Shown here piece after piece: positions 18,664 through 27,320 of a DNA stretch of 64,000 nt (positions within the stretch are counted from its first letter, which is position 1; every line of letters starts with the position of its first letter). This stretch comes from Brevibacterium permense (GTDB taxonomy: Bacteria; Actinomycetota; Actinomycetes; Actinomycetales; Brevibacteriaceae). Under the pieces are notes generated by a model. It was not told the DNA's origin. It made no database searches and was given only the letters and a program-made list of their open reading frames with translations. The stretch is taken from assembly GCF_013280495.1 (NCBI RefSeq), contig NZ_JABSSX010000003.1, forward strand, positions 124,001-188,000, given 5' to 3'. The translations under genes and the position numbers were made by a program.

Positions 18664-19763
18664 AGACCACCAACCTCGCGGTCACCGACCGCAGCCTCAC
18701 CGCGCACCCGCATGCACTGCCGGGGGAGAAAGTCGACTTCGGCCGGCCCATGCTGCGCGTCTTCGGGTTCCGCATCGACCTGCGGGTCGTCATCAGCGCC
18801 GGTATCATCACTCTTCTGGCATTGGCCTGCGGCTTCGCCGGTCTCATGCTCGGCAAGTTCTCGCTGACTCCGACCGAAGTGTTCCAGGGACTGTTCGGCG
18901 CCGCGGAGAAGCGCATCGTCAATACCGTCGTCGGGGAGTGGCGGGCACCGCGCATCATCGCCGGCATCGTCCTCGGCGCCGGACTCGGAGTCTCCGGAGC
19001 CGTGTTCCAATCGCTGACACGAAATCCTCTCGGCTCCCCGGACATCATCGGCTTCTCGACCGGTGCCTACACCGGCGGCATCGTCACGATCATCGTCTTC
19101 GGTACGAGTTTCGTCTCCACTGCAGCCGGTGCGATCATCGGCGGACTCCTCACCGCCGTGGTCGTCTACCTGCTCACGTGGAAAGGCGGGGTGCAGGGCT
19201 TCCGGCTCATCATCGTGGGTATCGCACTCACGGCGATGCTCAACGCCTTCAATACCTGGCTGATCATGCGCGCCGATCTCGAGCTCGCCATGGCCGCTGC
19301 CACCTGGGGTGCCGGAACCCTGAATGGAATGGGCTGGTCGACGATCGCACCGGCGGCTGTGGCCACCATAGTCCTCGCCCTGGCCTGCGGACTCTTCTCC
19401 CGTGATCTCGGCACACTGGAACTCGGCGACGATACGGCGAAGGCGCTGGGCGTACGCAATGAGCCCATCCGTGCCGTTCTCATCGTCATCGCCGTCGCCC
19501 TCGTCGCTGTGGTCACGGCCGCGGCCGGTCCGATCGCCTTCGTCGCCTTGGCCGCACCGCAGATCGGGCGGCGGATCGCGCGGGCGCAGGGCACCAGCCT
19601 GCTGACCTCCGCGGCTGTCGGAGCACTGCTCCTCGTCGCCGCCGACCTCATCGCCCAGCATGCGTTCGGCGACATCCAACTGCCCGTCGGCGTGATCACC
19701 GTGAGCATCGGCGGCATCTACCTCATCTGGCTACTCATCCAAGAAGCTCGGAAGGCATCATGA
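18660..19763 (+). CDS. FecCD-family ferric-siderophore ABC permease, subunit 2
   Basis: 367 residues, a second FecCD permease (WRAPRIIAGIVLGAGLGVSG, QSLTRNPLGSPDIIGFSTGA, TAAAGPIAFVALAAPQIGRR, GDIQLPVGVITVSIGGIYLI). It should pair with the upstream subunit as a heterodimeric pore. A GTG at 18660 overlapping the previous stop is chosen; an extension to 18468 lies inside subunit 1. Its stop overlaps the ATPase start (ATGA). Confidence 0.92.
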   Translation: MKTTNLAVTDRSLTAHPHALPGEKVDFGRPMLRVFGFRIDLRVVISAGIITLLALACGFAGLMLGKFSLTPTEVFQGLFGAAEKRIVNTVVGEWRAPRIIAGIVLGAGLGVSGAVFQSLTRNPLGSPDIIGFSTGAYTGGIVTIIVFGTSFVSTAAGAIIGGLLTAVVVYLLTWKGGVQGFRLIIVGIALTAMLNAFNTWLIMRADLELAMAAATWGAGTLNGMGWSTIAPAAVATIVLALACGLFSRDLGTLELGDDTAKALGVRNEPIRAVLIVIAVALVAVVTAAAGPIAFVALAAPQIGRRIARAQGTSLLTSAAVGALLLVAADLIAQHAFGDIQLPVGVITVSIGGIYLIWLLIQEARKAS

Positions 19764-20587
19764 GCATTCCCCACTCTGCAGGCGCAGCCTCCCCGCTGAT
19801 CGCCGAGAACCTCGATCTGGCCTATGACCAGCGCCAGATTGTCAGCGATCTCGACGTGAGCATTCCCGACGGAAAGTTCTCGATCATCGTCGGCCCCAAC
19901 GCGTGCGGCAAATCAACCCTGCTGCGGGCCCTCGCGCGACTGCTGCCGCCGACGAAGGGAACTGTGCTTCTCGATGGGAACAACATCGAGAAGATGAAGA
20001 CGAAGAAGATCGCCCAGCGGTTGGGTCTTCTCCCGCAGTCGTCCATCGCCCCGGACGGGATCACAGTCGCCGAGCTCGTCTCCCGCGGGCGGCACCCGCA
20101 TCAGTCGTTCCTGCGCCAATGGACCGACGCTGATGAAGCAGCCGTGCTGTCGGCGCTGCGGGCGACGAACACCGAAGAGCTTTCCTCACGGCTCGTCGAT
20201 GAGCTCTCCGGCGGTCAGCGCCAGCGCGTCTGGGTGGCCATGGTGCTCGCCCAGGAAACTTCCCTCCTGCTGCTCGACGAACCGACGACCTTCCTCGACG
20301 TTGCTTACCAGATCGAACTGCTCGACCTGTTCTCCCAGCTCAACCACGAATACGGACACACACTGGTCGCTGTCCTCCACGACCTCAACCAAGCCTGCCG
20401 GTACGCCGACGAGATCATCGCCATGAAGAACGGTGCGATCGTCGCGCAAGGGGCTCCGGAGACCATCATCACCTCAGAACTCGTCAACGAGGTCTTCGGC
20501 ATTGACTGCACAGTCATCGACGATCCGGTCACGGATGCTCCGATGATCGTGGCGGGAGCACCGAAGAAGACCTTCGCTCAGCGCTGA
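19760..20587 (+). CDS. Iron-siderophore ABC transporter ATPase (FepC/FecE type)
   Basis: 275 residues with Walker A GPNACGKST, a Q-loop around LGLLPQS, signature LSGGQRQRVWVAMVLAQET, Walker B LLLLDEPTTFLD and the switch histidine in LHDLNQACRYADEI. It powers ferric siderophore import with the two coupled permeases. The gene ends the operon, 18 nt from the stop of the convergent DUF808 gene. No binding-protein gene is in this operon; the lipoprotein at 13702 is the likely partner. Confidence 0.93.
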   Translation: MSIPHSAGAASPLIAENLDLAYDQRQIVSDLDVSIPDGKFSIIVGPNACGKSTLLRALARLLPPTKGTVLLDGNNIEKMKTKKIAQRLGLLPQSSIAPDGITVAELVSRGRHPHQSFLRQWTDADEAAVLSALRATNTEELSSRLVDELSGGQRQRVWVAMVLAQETSLLLLDEPTTFLDVAYQIELLDLFSQLNHEYGHTLVAVLHDLNQACRYADEIIAMKNGAIVAQGAPETIITSELVNEVFGIDCTVIDDPVTDAPMIVAGAPKKTFAQR

Positions 20588-20605
20588 CCGGGGTCGACCG
20601 GAGGA

Positions 20606-21616
20606 CTATGTTCGTGTCTGATCCGAATGCGGCCCCGCCTCGGCGGGCGTGTGCGTCCTATCGGAAGTGCTCTTGCCTTTGAAGAGCGCTTTGACGCCGA
20701 AGATCACGCCGACGACGATGCCTCCCCAGATCGCACCGAGGATGAGGGAGAAGAACGTGTTGACGAGCCATCCCAGGGAGCCGCCTATGACCGTGATCGC
20801 GGCGACGGGCTCTTCGAGGTGGTGGACGAAGCCGTAGAGGGCGTGGAAGCCGAGCTCATCGGTGCCGACGAGAATGATGTGACCTCCAACCCACAGCATG
20901 GCGAAGGTGCCCACCACAGAGAGCAGAGCGAGCAGCTTCGGCATGGCCTCGACGAGGAACCGTCCGAACTTCTGCTGCCCGGGCGAGTCCTTCTTCGCCA
21001 TGTGCAGACCGATGTCATCCATCTTCACGATGAGCGCGACGACACCGTAGACGCCGACAGTGATCGCGACGCCGACGACGGCGAGGATGATTGCACGGCT
21101 GGTCAGGGACTCGCCGGCCACCTCGTTGAGGGCGATGACCATGATCTCGCAGCTGAGGACGAAATCGGTGGTGATGGCCGATCGCACGACCTTCTTCTCT
21201 GCCGCCTTGCCATCGGTCGACTGTTCGGCGGCCGGGGTCTCTTTCTCGTGGTGGGCGATCCACCCGAACTTCTCGAAGACCTTCTCCGCGCCCTCATAGC
21301 AGAGGTAGGTGCCGCCGAGCATGAGCAGCGGGGTGAGGAGCCAAGGCAGAAACTGGCTGAGAAGCAGAATGATCGGGAGAATGATGACGAGCTTATTGAA
21401 CAGCGATCCCAAGGCGATGCGCTGGATGATCGGAAGCTCGCGTCTCGGGTCCACTCCTTCGACGAACTTCGGCGTCACCGCAGCATCGTCGATGACGACC
21501 CCAGTCGCTTTCGCACCGGCTCGCGATGCACCAGCGGCGACGTCGTCGAGGCTGGCTGCCGAAAGCTTGACGAGCGCGGCGACGTCGTCGAGAAGCGCGA
21601 TCAGACCCCCGGCCAT
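20606..21616 (-). CDS. DUF808 (YedI) family inner-membrane protein
   Basis: 336 residues starting MAGGLIALLDDVAALVKLSA, the hallmark of DUF808/YedI. The segment ASRAGAKATGVVIDDAAVTP is followed by several membrane helices (for example LVIILPIILLLSQFLPWLLT). The function is unknown. The ATG follows the stop of the upstream META-domain gene with no gap (TAGATG), so it is the third gene of a minus-strand operon with two META proteins. Confidence 0.88.
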   Translation of the reverse strand: MAGGLIALLDDVAALVKLSAASLDDVAAGASRAGAKATGVVIDDAAVTPKFVEGVDPRRELPIIQRIALGSLFNKLVIILPIILLLSQFLPWLLTPLLMLGGTYLCYEGAEKVFEKFGWIAHHEKETPAAEQSTDGKAAEKKVVRSAITTDFVLSCEIMVIALNEVAGESLTSRAIILAVVGVAITVGVYGVVALIVKMDDIGLHMAKKDSPGQQKFGRFLVEAMPKLLALLSVVGTFAMLWVGGHIILVGTDELGFHALYGFVHHLEEPVAAITVIGGSLGWLVNTFFSLILGAIWGGIVVGVIFGVKALFKGKSTSDRTHTPAEAGPHSDQTRT

Positions 21617-21937
21617 CTAACGACCGCCGAGCTTGTGAGTTGGGCCGGGCGGCTGACGATGAAGGTCGCCGAGGTGGTTCTCGGCCGCGTCGAAGAGGTG
21701 CAGACGGTCTCCGTCGGGTTCGACCCTCCTGGCTTTGGGAACCCAGGTGACCATTCCGGGCGCGGCCTTGAGCGTCATCATCGAAGACTTGATCATCAAA
21801 CCTTCGGGTTCAGCCGACCATGAGGTCACAAGGTTGTTAGCACCGTCGCTGCCGCGCAGTGAGCCGTCCTCGGAGAACTCGAGGAAGGCCCGCTCGTTCG
21901 TCTCGGCCGTCCAGCGGTCGATGAGTTCCTGTGTCAT
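21617..21937 (-). CDS. META-domain-like protein without signal peptide
   Basis: 106 residues. FLEFSEDGSLRGSDGANNLV followed by TSW is the core META/HslJ-like motif, and the remainder aligns with the upstream lipoprotein (MTLKAAPGMVTWVPKARRVE). It has neither signal peptide nor the cysteine expected after SDG, so it is probably cytoplasmic. The start overlaps the upstream stop (ATGA) and the stop abuts the DUF808 start. Probably a duplication of its neighbour; role unknown. Confidence 0.7.
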   Translation of the reverse strand: MTQELIDRWTAETNERAFLEFSEDGSLRGSDGANNLVTSWSAEPEGLMIKSSMMTLKAAPGMVTWVPKARRVEPDGDRLHLFDAAENHLGDLHRQPPGPTHKLGGR

Positions 21938-22413
21938 TTGTCTTCCTTCTCCAGTCCGCCGATGACTTTCCCGTTGCTGTCTTTGACCTTCATGACATCG
22001 CCTTCGATGGTCGCCGTTGAGGCTTTGCTCAGCCAGGTGTCGACGCCTGCGCAGGCTTTCTGAGTCGACATGAAGGAATCGATGGTGATCTCGTCACCTT
22101 TGAGCTTCCAGGTTGTGACGATCGCGTTGCAGCCGTCAGAGCCTTCGAGCGAGCCGTCTTCAGCGAATTCGAGGAACGGGTCGCCCTTCTCCGGTGAGGT
22201 CCACTTACCGGTGGGATCGAGCCTGGAGGCGTCGTCACTGGGGGAGGCCGTTTCACTGGATTCGGTGGGGGACGGCGAGCCGGGGTTTCGGGGGTCGTTG
22301 CCGGTGTCGCAGGCGGCCAGCGGCAGCGTGAAAGCAAGGGCAGCGAGTCCGAGTGCGAGCCTTGAGGCAGGTTTCGCAGGGACCAGGGTGCGAAGCATTG
22401 TGTGGTTCGGCAT
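21934..22413 (-). CDS. META-domain lipoprotein
   Basis: About 159 residues. A signal peptide ends in the lipobox LPLAAC, then a Ser/Pro/Thr/Glu-rich linker, then a META/HslJ-like domain (DPFLEFAEDGSLEGSDGCNA, MSTQKACAGVDTWL) with a cysteine pair. META proteins are envelope proteins, some linked to stress tolerance. Starts at 22425, 22413 and 22398 are all possible; none has an ideal ribosome binding site. It heads a META-META-DUF808 operon. Confidence 0.75.
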   Translation of the reverse strand: MPNHTMLRTLVPAKPASRLALGLAALAFTLPLAACDTGNDPRNPGSPSPTESSETASPSDDASRLDPTGKWTSPEKGDPFLEFAEDGSLEGSDGCNAIVTTWKLKGDEITIDSFMSTQKACAGVDTWLSKASTATIEGDVMKVKDSNGKVIGGLEKEDK

Positions 22414-22537
22414 GCCCCTGATCATAACGGCACCGGTTTGAAGCGACCTGGAAGAGCACAGGACAGCTTGTGTAGTCCGACTTCTGTAAGTTGTGTTCAC
22501 CTGCGACATTGACGGTTTTTGCATTGCGTCGTGATCA

Positions 22538-22559
22538 AACCGTAACCTTTCACACGGTT
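22538..22559 (+). promoter_or_regulatory. Inverted repeat and CGTAACCTT motif upstream of the first protease
   Basis: AACCGT (22538-22543) and ACGGTT (22554-22559) form an inverted repeat with a 10-nt spacer. The word CGTAACCTT (22541-22549) recurs upstream of the second protease at 24813-24821. The distance to the start codon differs (119 and 69 nt). A shared regulator site is possible but unproven. Confidence 0.3.
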
Positions 22560-22659
22560 GGAAATCTGACACCGGAAGCATGAACCGCCGAGTCGCGGCG
22601 AAGGCTGTTGACGGAGTCGGGCAATCGAAGCATCGACAACGATCAAGGGAATCAACCTT

Positions 22660-24624
22660 ATGCAGAAGAAACTCGTGCAGAGTTCACTGGCGATCAGCGC
22701 CGCTGCGGCGCTGAGCCTGAGCGGCGCGCTCGTCGCCTCGCCGGCGATGGCTGACAACGCCCCGCAGAAGCTGGACCTCCAGAGTGAAGCTCACGTCCAG
22801 AAGGCACTGTCCGGCATCGAAGGCGTCAACGCCTACGGCACCGACGGCGGCGAGCTCAGCATCGGCGTTGCCAAGAAGACCGACGAGATCAAGAAGCTCG
22901 AAAAGAAGTACCAGAACATCAAGGTCACCGAGGGCGTCCAGGAACTGAAGCCCTACGCGAAGAACGACCTCGCCGGCGGTGCCGGCTACCTGGTCAAGGC
23001 CGGCGAGAGCGGCGGAGCCTGCTCGACCGGCTTCTCCGGTTGGGACGGAGACGGCAAGCCCGTCGTCCTCACCGCCGGACACTGCTCGAAGATCATCAAC
23101 GAGCAGACCAACGAGTTCGACGGTGACACCACTGTCGACCAGACCGAGAAGCCCTCGGTCTCCCAGGCAAACGGCGGCGAAGGCTTCCAGGCCTCCGGCA
23201 GCGGCGTCATCGGCAAGTGGGGCTTCGCGAACTTCGGCGGCGACCTGCTCGAAGGTTCCGACCAGGACAAGTGGCCCGAGCCCAGCGAGTCCGACATCGA
23301 CTTCGCAGTCATCGACGTCGACGAGTCGAAGTACAACGTCAAGAACGGCATCACCGACTGGTCGACCGCCGATTCGGACGATCTGGCCAAGTCGACCACT
23401 GAGATCACCGAGGTCGGTGCGCACAAGGACGGCGCTATCAGCAAGTCCGGTCGTACCACTGGTAAGACCGAGGGCAAGGTTCTGCCCCGTTCGGAGTACG
23501 ACTTCGACTACCAGAACGTCGGCGGTCGTTGGGTCCACGGATTCGGTGTGACTGCACCGGCTGACAAGCCGTTCTCGCAGCCGGGCGACTCCGGCGGCGG
23601 CGTCTACCAGGGCAACACCGCTGTGGGTGTCATCTCCGGCGGCGGCGACCTCGATGCGAACACCTCGTTCACCTGGGTTGCCGATCTGGATCACTCGCTA
23701 GAGGAGTCCGGCACGGACTTCAACCTCGAGAAGCCGGGCGAGGAGACCCCTGAGGCTCCTGCCGCTCCGAAGGCCGAAGACCAGACCATCGAGCCCGAGG
23801 GCAAGATCAAGGGCAAGGCCGAGGCTGGCGCCATGGTCGAGGTCAAGTGGGAAGCCGTTGAAGGTGCTCAGGCAGCCAAGAACGGCTCCGAGACCGTCAC
23901 GGCCGATGACAAGGGCAACTTCTCCGCCGAGGGCCCCAAGGCCGAAGGCAAGTACAAATCCACTGCGACTGCGACCGTCGATGGACAGGAGTCCAAGAAG
24001 ACCGAATTCGACGTGACCGTTGAGAAGGACGAGTCCGAAACCCCCGCTCCTGCAGAGCGTGAGATCAGCATCGATCCCAAGGAGATCGCCGCTTCTGACT
24101 TTGTGCAGGAAGACGAAGGCGTGACCATCACCGTCAAGGGCTTCGACGAGGGCGAAAAGGTCAACCTCGAGGTTGCCAGCGGACCCGAAGGCGTCGAAGG
24201 CATCGAGCTGGAAGAGACCGCCAACGAGAACGGTGCTGCCGCATTCTCGATCTACGGAACCAGCGCCGAGAACCCAGAAGCGTACCTTGGAGACTATGAC
24301 CTCGAAGTCACCGGTGCCAACGACACCGCTGAAGAAGAGGCCCTGACCGGTCAGTTCGACGTCCTTGCTGACGAAGACGGTACTGGCGGCGGCTCCGAAG
24401 GAAATGAGGACGGGAACGCTGACGGTGGAGACGCCGATGGCGGAAACGCCGACGGTGGTTCGGGCGATGGAAGCAACGATGACGGAAACGGTGACGGCGG
24501 ATCGGATCTGCCTCGCACCGGTGCCGAGATGACCGGCCTGGCTGCCGGCGCTGGCCTGCTCCTCGTGGGCGGAACTGCGGTCGTTCTGACGATGCGTCGC
24601 AAGAACAACAACTGTGTGCAGTGA
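22660..24624 (+). CDS. Cell-wall-anchored trypsin-like (S1) serine protease
   Basis: 654 residues. A Sec signal peptide (about 1-32) is followed by a pro-region, then a chymotrypsin-fold domain with His141 in LTAGHCS, an Asp in DIDFAVID (Asp214 likely) and Ser311 in GDSGGG. Two Ig-like modules follow (about 370-455 and 460-575). A Gly/Asp/Asn-rich spacer precedes the sortase signal LPRTG (617-621), a membrane helix and an Arg/Lys tail. It should be secreted, processed and attached to peptidoglycan. A strong hairpin terminator follows, and a paralogue lies immediately downstream. Confidence 0.9.
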   Translation: MQKKLVQSSLAISAAAALSLSGALVASPAMADNAPQKLDLQSEAHVQKALSGIEGVNAYGTDGGELSIGVAKKTDEIKKLEKKYQNIKVTEGVQELKPYAKNDLAGGAGYLVKAGESGGACSTGFSGWDGDGKPVVLTAGHCSKIINEQTNEFDGDTTVDQTEKPSVSQANGGEGFQASGSGVIGKWGFANFGGDLLEGSDQDKWPEPSESDIDFAVIDVDESKYNVKNGITDWSTADSDDLAKSTTEITEVGAHKDGAISKSGRTTGKTEGKVLPRSEYDFDYQNVGGRWVHGFGVTAPADKPFSQPGDSGGGVYQGNTAVGVISGGGDLDANTSFTWVADLDHSLEESGTDFNLEKPGEETPEAPAAPKAEDQTIEPEGKIKGKAEAGAMVEVKWEAVEGAQAAKNGSETVTADDKGNFSAEGPKAEGKYKSTATATVDGQESKKTEFDVTVEKDESETPAPAEREISIDPKEIAASDFVQEDEGVTITVKGFDEGEKVNLEVASGPEGVEGIELEETANENGAAAFSIYGTSAENPEAYLGDYDLEVTGANDTAEEEALTGQFDVLADEDGTGGGSEGNEDGNADGGDADGGNADGGSGDGSNDDGNGDGGSDLPRTGAEMTGLAAGAGLLLVGGTAVVLTMRRKNNNCVQ

Positions 24625-24659
24625 TGCTGACCGTCTGACGGTCTGCTGAACTCTCACTG

Positions 24660-24693
24660 ACGATGCCCCCGGTCTTCTGACCGGGGGCATCGT
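24660..24693 (+). terminator. Rho-independent-type hairpin after the first protease
   Basis: A perfect 15-bp stem (24660-24674 with 24679-24693) encloses the loop TTCT. It starts 35 nt after the protease stop. The following bases are only weakly T-rich, as is usual in Actinobacteria. Confidence 0.85.
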
Positions 24694-24812
24694 CTATTCA
24701 ACGACGGCCGGCGCTGTCGGCTAAGCGCAAGGTGCTTTGTACATCTGCTGAAGTTTCGGTCATTAAGTTCACAGTTTTCGACCTACTTTTTTGGTAGTTC
24801 CTGAGTGTCGCC

Positions 24813-24821
24813 CGTAACCTT
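24813..24821 (+). promoter_or_regulatory. CGTAACCTT motif shared with the paralogous protease promoter
   Basis: The upstream region 24700-24880 is much more AT-rich than its surroundings and contains CGTAACCTT, also present before the first protease. A further similar word, GACATTGA, occurs in both leaders at different positions. This is consistent with common control or with a duplicated promoter that has diverged. Confidence 0.3.
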
Positions 24822-24881
24822 ATCGTGACTTAGGTCATCAACTTGTGACATTGATCCCTCAGAACAGAGAGACAACAACTT

Positions 24882-27185
24882 ATGCAGAAGAAACTCGTGC
24901 AGAGTTCGCTAGCCATGGCAGCGGCTGCGGCTCTAGGCTTGGGCGGAGCGTTTGCCGCTGCGCCCGCAAGCGCTGACCAGGTTAAGTCGGAGATGAGTGC
25001 GCAGGCGGCGAGCCAGGCGGCAAAGAAGATCGCCGTTGTGAACGCGTTTGGATTTGACGAGGTCACCAAGACTCTCAGCCTTGGAGTTGAGTCAGCTGAC
25101 GAAGTTGACTCGAAGCAGATTGAAGAACTGAAGAACAAGTATGGTGCCGACAGTGTCAAGGTAACAGCTGGCGTACCTGAAGGTCAGGCATACGCAGGCA
25201 ATGACGCTGTGGGTGGCATGGGCTACTTGGTGGATGACGATTCCGGATCTGAGCAACCAGCTGGAGCTTGCTCGACCGGGTTTGCTGGTTGGGACAAAGC
25301 TACAAAGAAGCCAATCGTCCTGAGCGCTGGCCACTGCGCGGAAGAGATTTTCTCTGATCCAGATGATCCCGAACATCCCGATACGGGCAAGCATCTTGGC
25401 TGGACAACCGTGCGCGATGCCGAAAAGCCTTCGACTGCACCCGGCGCTGGCAATGGCGGAGAGGGCTTCCAGGACAAGGGCATTGGATCGCTGGGTGAGT
25501 GGAAATACAAGAAGTTCGGTACTCTTGCTCAACCCGGTGAAACCACGGGTAACGACGGAGATATCGACCTCTCGGTTATCGACCTCGATACTACGAAGTA
25601 CGGAGTCAAAGCTGGAGCCACTGACTGGACCAGTGCTTCAAGCGACGATCTGTCAACTAAGGTGAAGCCGATCGCTTCAGTTGGGTCGCATACTGACGGT
25701 GCAATTGAGAAGTCAGGTCGCACGACTGGCCTCACAAATGGCGAGGTCATTCCGAAAGAGCAGGCCAACTTCGACTTCATGGTAATCAGTGGTCGGTGGG
25801 TACACGGATTTGCAGTGAAATCGCCCGTTGATAACCCATTCTCCGAACCAGGAGACTCCGGCGGAGGAGTATTCCAGGGTGATACGGCTGTTGGTGTGAT
25901 CTCCGGCGGTTCACCGAAGACCACGTTTGTTGACGAAGAGGGCAACCCCGTCGGTGATCCTTTTGCTCTGGGATGGGTCGCTGACCTCGACTATGCACTG
26001 GATGCAGCTGATGTCGACATCACCTTCGAAGATCCGAATGAAGAGCCTCCGGGCGAGGACGACAAGGACGCAGACGCTAATGCTGAAGCGGACGCCGGTG
26101 CTGAAGCCGATGGCGGTTCGGCAGCCGAGGGCGCAGAGGCTGAGAAGGACGGATCGGCCGGTGCCGACGGTGAGGACGCAGATGCTTCCGCCGCGGCCGA
26201 GGGCGACGATGCCAACGCTTCCGACAACGCTGACGCAGACGCCAAGGAAGCCGACGCTTCGTCCGCTGCAGAAGGCGACGACGCTGAAGCTTCGGCCGAC
26301 GCAGACGGAGCAGAGGCAGACGCTTCAGCTGCCGCAGGCGGCAAGGATGACGAGGCAGATTCCGATGCTGACGGCAACGAGAAGCCCGTACAGCCCGACT
26401 TCAATAAGACTACTGTCGAAGAAGGCGGAACGATCACCGGAACGGCCGAGCCGAACGCTGAAGTTCAGCTGACTTGGAACTCCGCTGACGCCAACGCCGG
26501 TTCATCGCAGGTGGATTCCCAGGCTGTCCCGGCCAAGGGAAGCACAACTGTGAAGACCGACGCTAAGGGCAACTTCTCCTTCGAGGCTCCGGCTGAAGCT
26601 GGTGTCTACAACTACACTGCCGTCACTCACGCGAGCGGACAGTCCTCTGCTCCAGCAGAGTTCACCGTGACAGTGACGGAGAGGAAGACCGAGGCCCCTG
26701 CCGAGCGCAAGCTGACTGTCGAGCCTAAGGAGATCGCTGCTTCGGACTTCGTCCAGCAGGACAAGGGCGTGCAGATCACTGCCGAAGGCTTCGAAGAAGG
26801 CGAGGAAGTGACTCTCAAGGTCGTCAACGGTCCTGAAGGAGTCAAGGACTACCAGATGACAGAGACTGCCAAGGCTGACGGAGTCGTCGGATTCTCGATC
26901 TACGGCACCAGCGCTTCGAACCCCGAGGCGTACCTCGGTAAGTACGACCTCGAGGTCACCGGCGCCAACGACACCGAAGACGAGTCCGCTCTGACCGGTT
27001 CGTTCCAGGTCGTTGCCGATGAAGACGGCACCGGCGGCGGCAACGATGATGGAAACGGTGACGGCGGAGGATCCGATCTGCCTCGCACCGGTGCCGAGCT
27101 GACCGGCCTGGCCGCCGGAGCCGGACTGCTCCTCGTCGGTGGAGCCGCTGTTGTTCTGACTATGCGTCGCAAGAAGAACAACTGA
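24882..27185 (+). CDS. Cell-wall-anchored S1 serine protease, paralogue with acidic repeat linker
   Basis: 767 residues, same plan as the upstream gene: a near-identical signal peptide start (MQKKLVQSSLA), a protease domain with His151 (SAGHC) and Ser326 (GDSGGG), an Ig-like module and the sorting signal LPRTG (733-737) with a membrane anchor. It differs by an Ala/Asp/Glu-rich low-complexity linker of about 115 residues (about 392-505) between protease and Ig-like parts. The 5' half uses many A/T-ending codons, whereas the 3' half is GC-rich and closely resembles the paralogue in DNA sequence, which suggests a mosaic origin. Probably surface-displayed. Confidence 0.9.
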   Translation: MQKKLVQSSLAMAAAAALGLGGAFAAAPASADQVKSEMSAQAASQAAKKIAVVNAFGFDEVTKTLSLGVESADEVDSKQIEELKNKYGADSVKVTAGVPEGQAYAGNDAVGGMGYLVDDDSGSEQPAGACSTGFAGWDKATKKPIVLSAGHCAEEIFSDPDDPEHPDTGKHLGWTTVRDAEKPSTAPGAGNGGEGFQDKGIGSLGEWKYKKFGTLAQPGETTGNDGDIDLSVIDLDTTKYGVKAGATDWTSASSDDLSTKVKPIASVGSHTDGAIEKSGRTTGLTNGEVIPKEQANFDFMVISGRWVHGFAVKSPVDNPFSEPGDSGGGVFQGDTAVGVISGGSPKTTFVDEEGNPVGDPFALGWVADLDYALDAADVDITFEDPNEEPPGEDDKDADANAEADAGAEADGGSAAEGAEAEKDGSAGADGEDADASAAAEGDDANASDNADADAKEADASSAAEGDDAEASADADGAEADASAAAGGKDDEADSDADGNEKPVQPDFNKTTVEEGGTITGTAEPNAEVQLTWNSADANAGSSQVDSQAVPAKGSTTVKTDAKGNFSFEAPAEAGVYNYTAVTHASGQSSAPAEFTVTVTERKTEAPAERKLTVEPKEIAASDFVQQDKGVQITAEGFEEGEEVTLKVVNGPEGVKDYQMTETAKADGVVGFSIYGTSASNPEAYLGKYDLEVTGANDTEDESALTGSFQVVADEDGTGGGNDDGNGDGGGSDLPRTGAELTGLAAGAGLLLVGGAAVVLTMRRKKNN
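26055..26395 (+). repeat. Low-complexity Ala/Asp/Glu-coding repeat in the second protease
   Basis: Degenerate repeats of words such as GAC GCA GAC GCT and GAAGGCGACGAC encode an Ala/Asp/Glu/Ser-rich linker (for example AAEGDDANASDNADADAKEA). Tracts of this type readily change length. The paralogue has only a short spacer here. Confidence 0.75.
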
Positions 27186-27222
27186 AACACACTCTGACGG
27201 TCACTCGTTGACTGAATGAGCG

Positions 27223-27256
27223 AAGGTGCCCCTGACCGGCTGGTCAGGGGCACCTT
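27223..27256 (+). terminator. Hairpin terminator after the second protease
   Basis: A perfect 15-bp stem (27223-27237 with 27242-27256) with the loop GGCT ends in TTTG. It begins 38 nt after the protease stop. Confidence 0.87.
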
Positions 27257-27320
27257 TGCTGTACTTGAATCACCGTCGAAGTTAATTAGTCCCGAATCAA
27301 TTGACGAAGGAGTCAAAACA

